From: Camarhynchus parvulus
Lineage: Eukaryota; Chordata; Aves; Passeriformes; Thraupidae
Reading direction: 5' to 3'
NCBI RefSeq assembly: GCF_901933205.1
Contig: NC_044590.1
Location: forward strand, 4,045,501 to 4,109,500
DNA length: 64,000 bases
Shown here in pieces: positions 57,086-64,000 of the stretch. Position 1 is the first letter of the stretch. Each line of letters starts with the position of its first letter. Both the position numbers and the translations under genes were made by a program. The notes under the pieces were generated by a model. The model worked only from the letters and a program-made list of their open reading frames with translations. It was not told where the DNA came from and ran no database searches.

Positions 57086-60000
57086 GTGACTTTGGCCTGT
57101 GTATGGTCTTGAAGGAGTGGCATAAAGTTGGGTGGAAAAAAATGAACAGAAAACTCTTCTGACTTACTGACACACTTCCATTTTCTACTCGTTTTTACAG
57201 ATATGGTCAAATATAAGAGCTGTAGATAGGAGCAAATAAAAATAGGCACCAAATCAAATAACAAAATTTTGAAAAGGTCAAATTAATATATTTTTACAGC
57301 TGTCTCTCCTGGAATGAAGGAGGCATTAAAATTCTGATTATAAGTTCTCGTGAGAATGGATTGTAATGAGAATAGGAACCAGCATATTATAAATCCACTC
57401 TCCTGGTAATAATTTAACTAGAGCAGTAACTGGTACAAATGTAATTCATTAATTCATTTTTATCACAATTTAAAGACTGAAATCTGATTGTTATTGTGTG
57501 GCCTTCTTGTGCCATATCTGGCATGGGTTTTTTGTAGCTGGAGTTGAAGTACTGAGATAAATCATAAACCAGATGGATGCAAACCTCCTTGGAGTTTACC
57601 TTGCCACAATTGCTGCCTTTTATGAAGTTCTTATTTCACTTAAGATTGGGTTGAAAGAATATTAAAAAGTAGTTCTGATCTGTGTTTATTTAGGACAGAT
57701 GGCTAATTTAACTAGGCTGATCTCAGCTTTTTTATTGGCCTTCATCCAGTGGTCCTTGATAGTCTCATATCTGAATTCAACATTTCCCAGAGTCATCAGA
57801 TGCAAATAACAAAAGTAATTAAAAGACTGCCTCAAAGTGTAAATATCCATTTAAAAAGTGTGAAATTTTTGCTAATAACATTTGCAGAGCTTTCGATATT
57901 TTGAAGAGTTTTAGTTGCACTGACAGTAAAGACTGACACCAAATATGGTGAGTGGTTTTATTTGTTTATTTGCTTTTTTTTCTTCCCTGCTGCTTCCAAA
58001 GTATGTTGAAAAGGACTCTGTAACGTGCCTGATGGTTGTAAAACTTCTTGCCCTTGTTTTAGCAGTGCAGTGAAGGGAGGGATGATGGGATTTCTGGAGT
58101 CAGGGTTGTTTCAGGATTTAGGACTGATGCTCTCAGCATTGGCTTTTATCCTCTGCAGCTCCTGCTTGTGATCCTTTGGCAGGTCCTTCGGGCTCCCTGT
58201 GCTCCCTCCCAGGAGCTGCTGATGGATGTGGCCTATGTGACTGTCACAGAAGACATTTATATGACAAAATTATAGTAATCTGTCAATTTAAGACAGCTAG
58301 TTTTGCTTTCTGGATTTTCAGGTTACTTTAGGATGTGTGCTGCCTTTGCCACAGCCAAGGAGTATAAGTATAGCTTTTTATCAGTAAATTCTTGTGGTTG
58401 GGGAAAGCCTTAGAACAATTAAAATCTGTAGTGCTTGGACATCACCAGCAACAGAATTCCTCATTGATTGGAGCTGGATTGGTGCTTATGTTGCAGTAGG
58501 ATGGATGGAAAATACAAAATTATAAAATCCCCGTTACTTGATTCTATTTTGTTGTTCAAAACAGAGCAGGTTTCACAGCCAGGCCTGGGGCTCTCCCCAC
58601 CCTGCCTGTGTCAAGTCTCCTGCCCTGTTGGCTGCTGGTTTGCTGTAACTGGATTTTCTGGCACCTTCACCAGGGGATGTGGAGCTTAATCTTAAAAAAG
58701 ATGTCCCCAGGAGCTCCTGATGAGGAAGTGCCCCTGGAGAGGTTCCCTCTAAGGCCTCTCTCACCTGTACCAAATGAGCAGCTCTTCCAGAATCGTTATC
58801 AATGTTTGGAGACATTAATGATGATCCTTGTCCTAGGCAGAGAATTAACAGAACATTGTGCACATAGTGGGAGATACCTGTGTACAGTCCTCATTTCATC
58901 AGGACTACTTTAAAAATTGATTGGAGAGTAGTAGATGTAGTTTTAATAATTAACTGTAGATACTGATAGATCTTTCTTGCATATATAAAGGTGTTTTCAT
59001 GAAGTGTCTCTTTATTGTGCTCCTTGGAGGCTCAGGTTCTTCGTTGTTTGCCGTGGATGCAGTGCTAATTTCATCAAAGTCTGTTTAGACCACAGAATTC
59101 CCTAGGTTTTATATCCAAACGCGTTTTGTCTTTCCCACTCCTTCAGAGACAGTCTTTGCATTCCATTGCAGGTTTTCTGTTTTAATGATCTTGTTAAATA
59201 TGATAACGCTGAGCTACCCCCAAAAAAAAATTAAAGAAGGAAACATGGCAGTAAACAAAGCTGCAATCTGAGCATGTGCTGAGGGCTGCTGAAGTTCTGA
59301 GGAGAAGCAGCAAATATTTCTCATGAGCCACAGACTAATGAAACAGGGGCTGTGACCCACTTGTGGCTGCAAGAGCCAGCAGTGGCACCTGGGTCAGGAA
59401 TTCATTGTGCAGATTTCCAGCTGCAGGGAGGGCTGGGTGTATGGGGATTTTGTTTTTGCACAGCATTGCTTGTTAACAGAACACTGATGGCTTTAAATTA
59501 GATTTTTGCAGCCCCGAGCCATTTTCACTGCCCAGGTATCACCTGAGGGGTGACTCCTTAGGGTCCCTTCCAGCAGCAACCCCTCCATGCTGGTGCTTCC
59601 TCACACTCAGTTTCCTTTCTCCTGTAAGCCAACACAACTTCATTGAAATTCAGCTTTCCAGATGGAGAAAGTGAGAAATGGCTTAGAATGGTTGACTTTG
59701 GCTTCTGGAGACTCTGAGAGTCCCAAATTCCAAATTCTGTGAAGGTCACTCAGTTGCTGGGAACTGGCTCTGGCTCAGAAGGTCCAGCCAGAGAAGCTGC
59801 AGAGCAGAGGAGAGAACCCTGCAGTGAAACCTCTTGTTTTCAGCTGTTTTCATGACTATAGGAACTTAACTGTGGACTATTTCTGTGCCTAAGAAGAGCA
59901 ATGCAAGGTTTGTTTCTGTCTGATGCAAAAAAAAAACAAAAAAAAAACAAACCCACCACTGAGAAATACTTGAGCTTCCACTCCAACCTCAAAAGATCCT

Positions 60001-61668
60001 ACAAGGCATTTTTGCCATGGCAATGTTTTGCCACATCAAATCTCCCACAGTTTTCAACAGGGTACAAGAGCAGTTTGTATTTTAATAAACATGATGACTG
60101 AGGTTTGTTGCTGAGTGAAACTAATGAGATGAAGGATGTTGACAAGTCATGGATTTGTATTGTTCAGCCTGAGTATAACTTGAAAGCTCAGCAGTACTGG
60201 ACAAGCACAACTACTGAAAATGTGAATATATTTACATGATTTGATATGAAATATTGAAGCCAATTTGTTAATGGGCAACTTCAATGCTTGTTTTTATATA
60301 TTGAATAAAAACCAGTAGGTCAATTGTGATGTATAAATGCACATTTTATTTTGGTTCTCTGTTTTTAGCAGTGAGCCACATATTCAGTATAACAAGAAGA
60401 GAGCAATAACCTTTTGATTTGATGATATACAGCACCTTTTATGTAAACCCATGAAAAGTGATTACTGGTATCATGAGGAAACAGCACCTTAGGGAGATTA
60501 CCAGGCAAGGCAAACAGCTGGAACCCATAATCTCCTAAAAGTCTGATTGTCTGTGGATCTCCATGTCTACCCTAGGGGGCTATAAGTAATACTTTTTTTT
60601 AATTATGCAAAACAATAAATTCTTTGGAAATTTTGAGTTTAAAATTTTCAGTAACCATGAAATTTAACTGTGTATTAAGCCAGATGTTCAACAGAAGCTC
60701 CAAGTTTAGGACTCTGCAAAACTTGGTTTTTGTGTATAAATGACACATTTCCTATTGTTTTCTTGACATTTAAGATTAACTATTCTAGCAGTTTACCTAA
60801 AGTTTAATTTAACTGGAGGAAAAAAATATTTCTAATCCATTGGATGGCGTTTTTTTTCAAGTTAAGTTAAAAGAAATATAATTGCATTTTGACTGAAATA
60901 GGCCTGGCTTTGTAGGTATTTGTATTGATTTAATTAGATAAGCTTTAAGAAAAAGGGGACAACTTGAGTGCAGATAGAGCAACTGTATTTTTATTTTTTT
61001 CTAGGGTGTAAATCTCTTGAGAAATGTTCCTGCCTGTCTGTTGACCTGGTGGTTGTGCCCTGTTGTTGCTGCTGTGTGTCAGTGATTGAGAGGCTGCAGT
61101 CCGACTTTCCTATGGGCTTTAGCCCATGCAAATTCCCTGAAATTAAGAGGCATGATCTGTATTTTGAAAGAAGCGAGATCATTGTTAAAATCCTTCCCCA
61201 GTCATATTTCAGTCTGTTTCTGTGAAGGTGAAAGACCCAGATCACTCCTGGCATGAGCAGGGGTCTGGGTGATGATGTTTTATTGAGGAGCTGGGCCTGA
61301 GCAGTGCCCTGGGCTGCATCTCTGCCTCTGCTGGGATGTGGATGGTGCTGCTTCCCAGGAGGGAGAACTTCCTTCCCTTGGTGCTAATCACAGAATATCC
61401 AGCTCCTGGGGGTGGCACAGTGCAGTCAAACAAAAATTACTGTTTTGAGCCAGGCATCCTGCTCCGTGTTGAACTGGAAGCCCTGATGTCAGGCTGCATG
61501 CTGCTGACTGCAGAAGTGCTTTGGAGAGGGATTATCATAAATTCAGATAGCTGCTAGAGATACTGCATGGTACATTTGTGTCTGTCAGCTCTTTCAGGAT
61601 GCTAATTTTCCTGGCAGTTTGCGTCAGTTTTTTTGCATCTCTGAGGGAACTGTCCAAGAGGCACCTGG

Positions 61669-61684
61669 AAAAAAAAAAAAAAAA
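61669..61684. repeat. Poly-A run (16 nt)
   Basis: An uninterrupted A run. The sequence on its 5' side shows no resemblance to a processed gene or SINE that I can recognise. Confidence 0.85.
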
Positions 61685-62380
61685 GGTGTTGGATCTTCTA
61701 TTGTTAAGACTTTTTCTGAATTTTCCATAAGGGTGTTCCATTATCTCTGCAGCTAGAGGTGCTACTGAAATCTTCAAAGCCAGCTGTTGGATTTAACAAT
61801 ATAATTTTCACCTGAAACTTTTTGTTCTAGCAGGTGATAATGATTAGGAGTTGGATATTAAAATTTTTGCTTTTTTTATCCAGGATGAGGTTTTAGCCAG
61901 ACATCAACACAGACAGAATGACTGTGTGGCTGAATGCTGCCTTCTCTCATCTCAGCTGCCCTGTTGGAAATAGCTGCATCATTCTAAAAATGTCATCCTA
62001 AAGCTTGTCAGACACTTTCCATCCCTCAAAGGCAAATTCGAGGTGATGTGAGTGTGTAATCTGGTCTGGGGTCAAACCCCCAGGTTTGATGAAAGCACTG
62101 AGAGAAGGTTATCAGACATTTAAGATGAGTGATGAGCAGGCATTGTGTAAGGTAAAGATCCACAAGTTGTTGTCACTTGTGGGAGTTTGTTAGGAATCCT
62201 CAATTCCAGGCATTTACATAATCTAAGTACAATTGGCATTTCCTTAAAGACAAATAAGTGTCTAAGGATGTTCTTTAGAAATATCTCTGGTGGAGGCGAG
62301 GGCATTTCCAAGTAGCCATATCAGTTTATGATCAATAAGTTTGACAGTTCATGGGTAAATTTAATGTCAAATGCAGTTTT

Positions 62381-62422
62381 GCTGTGTGTAATTCTACCTT
62401 TTTTTGCTGTGTGTAATTCTAC
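62381..62422. repeat. Two-copy tandem duplication, 25-bp period
   Basis: GCTGTGTGTAATTCTAC occurs at 62381-62397 and again at 62406-62422, separated by a T-rich spacer. It is a recent-looking local duplication. Confidence 0.85.
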
Positions 62423-64000
62423 TTTTTTCTCACTGATGGAATTATCAGTTACTTCAAATTTTGAACTTTCTTTGTACTTGATGTTCCTCTGAATAGCGAG
62501 AACAATTGAAGTTCTCATCTGTAGTTAAATTATAATACTGAGAAGTTAGATTTTTACTAAACTCTGCTCAGAGGTCAGGGTAAAAGGTTGGGGTTTTTTA
62601 AAATAGTTTAAATCCATCCTATATTAGTGTGGAAAGGTTCATTTGGCCTAATCGTTCTTGTCTGCCTCTAATTTCTCTAGTTTTATTGTAGCTAGGACAG
62701 TAAAAATCATTATGGGCAGAAACTTCACAAGCCAGCTGCTGGACTACTCATAAATTCTGCTCTGGGACCAATACTTCTCACTCATCTTACTTTTAGTCTG
62801 TAAATTTTGGTAATTCTTTGTTATTCTTGCTTTTAAATGTTTCTCCCTTCATTTCCAAGTTACCATGCTGTGTGATGTCCCAGCCTGAGTCATTATGGGA
62901 TGTCAGAAGGATCCTGAGGTAGAGCAGGACAGACCCTTAACCTCAGTGGGAGGGATGGGTGGTGATGGTGGTTTAATGGCAGTAACGCACAAGGAATTTT
63001 AATCAGTTTGCTCCAGGTTCTGTATGCTGGCGTTAAGTAACAATAATTCACAGAGTGTAATGTTTTTTACAAAGTAAAAATAATTTACTGTGTTGAAGTA
63101 TCACAGTAGAGTGTCATTGCTGGGCACAGAGCAGACCCCAGGAAGATGTGTTGTCTCTGGACTGAAGGAGCTCCAATCCAGCTGTGAGATCTCATGGATA
63201 CCAGCAGAGGCAAGGCATAAAAGGAGCCAAAGCTGGAATGAGTGCATTTCTTTGTTAGGTTTCAGGTTTGAATATTGATAGCTACATTAAGATTCAATCT
63301 TTTCTGATTTTCAAAGAGGTACAGAAACACCAAGCGAGGTTTCTTTGAGGTTTTGATACCTAGAATTGAAAGCGCACTTAGAATAATGGAATTGTCAGGA
63401 GTTAGAGCTTTTTTAGTGCTCCAGCTTTTTACATGCTGTGTCTTGCTTTGGAAGGTCTGGAAAAGTAAAGCATAGGTGGGGAAAGAGCTGTGCCACAGGA
63501 GCCCTGGGCAGCTGCAGTGCCTCTGCAAGGACCTGCAGCCCTGCTGAGATCTGGGGTCACAGGATGGCTGAAATTGTGGCACCCTGAGCTCCTCTCCTGT
63601 CACTGCTGCTCCTCACGCAGGGCTGGCCAAACTAAAGCTGTTCCACAGGTTTGGGGCTGTTCCTGCCTGGCTGGATGAGCCAAGCAGGGTCAGCTCTCCA
63701 CCCTTCTGTGCACACCCCTCCTGTGCTGCTCTAAGCTTGTCTGCAGGGTTGAGATTTGTGGTAAACGCAGACAATGAGAATGTGGATTGCAGACATGGAT
63801 TATGTGCATTTTTGTGTGAACAGTGTCATGACAGAAATGCCTGGGATTATGGTGCTGACCATCTGTGCTGTTGTGAAAAGCTCCTGAAGCTTTGTGTGAC
63901 TGCAGACTGGACATTTTCACTGTCACCTGGGAGAGCAAGACCTGCCTGGGAGAAGGAGGCTCAGGTGATGCTATGAGTGGTGCAGAGCTGTCACCCAGCT

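Larger units (their letters stand above)
16537..64000 (+). other. CDH4: CDH4 (R-cadherin) gene, 5' part; continues past the right edge
   Basis: R-cadherin is a classical type I cadherin: a single-pass membrane protein mediating calcium-dependent, largely homophilic cell adhesion, prominent in retina and brain, and linked to actin through catenins. Only the first two coding exons are here. Joined, they give 59 residues: a signal peptide and the start of the prodomain. The stretch around [20 protein letters not shown] closely matches my recollection of human CDH4 and differs clearly from CDH2, whose matching part has the CKTGFPEDVYSAV type of sequence. The exon layout also fits: a 2.0-kb intron 1, then an intron 2 of at least 45 kb. 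The rest of the prodomain with its furin site, repeats EC1-EC5, the membrane segment and the cytoplasmic tail are outside the window. The transcription start is not determined, so the left limit given is the start codon. Confidence 0.93.
55228..64000 (+). other. CDH4: CDH4 intron 2, right end of window
   Basis: Intronic DNA running off the window. It contains (TA)n at 55741-55755, poly-A at 56252-56268, a TTA-rich simple region at about 56965-57085, A7-9C repeats at 59929-59950, poly-A at 61669-61684 and a 25-bp-period tandem duplication at 62381-62422. A perfect 9-bp-arm hairpin lies at 56129-56152. No exon 3 of CDH4 was found. Confidence 0.65.

Noticed and set aside
1..64000. Search for tRNA, rRNA, snRNA or precursor microRNA genes
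   Set aside because: No cloverleaf, conserved box or long fold-back was seen by eye. A covariance-model scan would be needed to exclude small RNAs.

Overview
The window looks like bird nuclear DNA, most probably from a songbird. It is AT-rich and almost entirely non-coding. It holds several decayed CR1 LINE fragments, the usual retroposon of birds and reptiles, and one insertion that resembles an LTR family I know from passerine genomes. It contains one recognisable gene with vertebrate splice sites, and no bacterial, plasmid or phage features.

The gene is the 5' end of CDH4 (R-cadherin, retinal cadherin), on the + strand. Coding exon 1 (16537-16602) encodes a signal peptide. Coding exon 2 (18607-18718) encodes the start of the cadherin prodomain. 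The two exons join in phase 0 and give the first 59 residues of the precursor. The remaining exons (rest of the prodomain, five extracellular cadherin repeats, transmembrane segment and catenin-binding tail) must lie beyond the right edge, so 18719-64000 is the beginning of a very long intron 2. A short intron 1 followed by a very long intron 2 is typical of classical cadherin genes.

Layout. 1-15784 is upstream intergenic DNA with a small minisatellite, a CpG-richer patch near 7.8 kb and octamer-bearing, possibly conserved stretches. 15785-16100 holds two CR1 tails set 3' end to 3' end. About 16195-16970 is a CpG-island promoter containing exon 1. 16603-18606 is intron 1, with a canonical G-quadruplex motif. 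18719-64000 is intron 2, with CR1 remnants at 25.3, 27.4-28.0, 29.5 and 41.4 kb, an LTR-like insertion at 54.8-55.2 kb flanked by an 8-bp direct repeat, microsatellites, a CTCF-like site at 48.5 kb and several possible regulatory stretches.

No tRNA, rRNA, CRISPR array, complete transposon or second protein-coding gene could be supported, and I found no previously undescribed system. The most useful observations concern the CDH4 promoter and first intron, the dated-looking LTR-like insertion, and non-coding candidates that a cross-species alignment could test.
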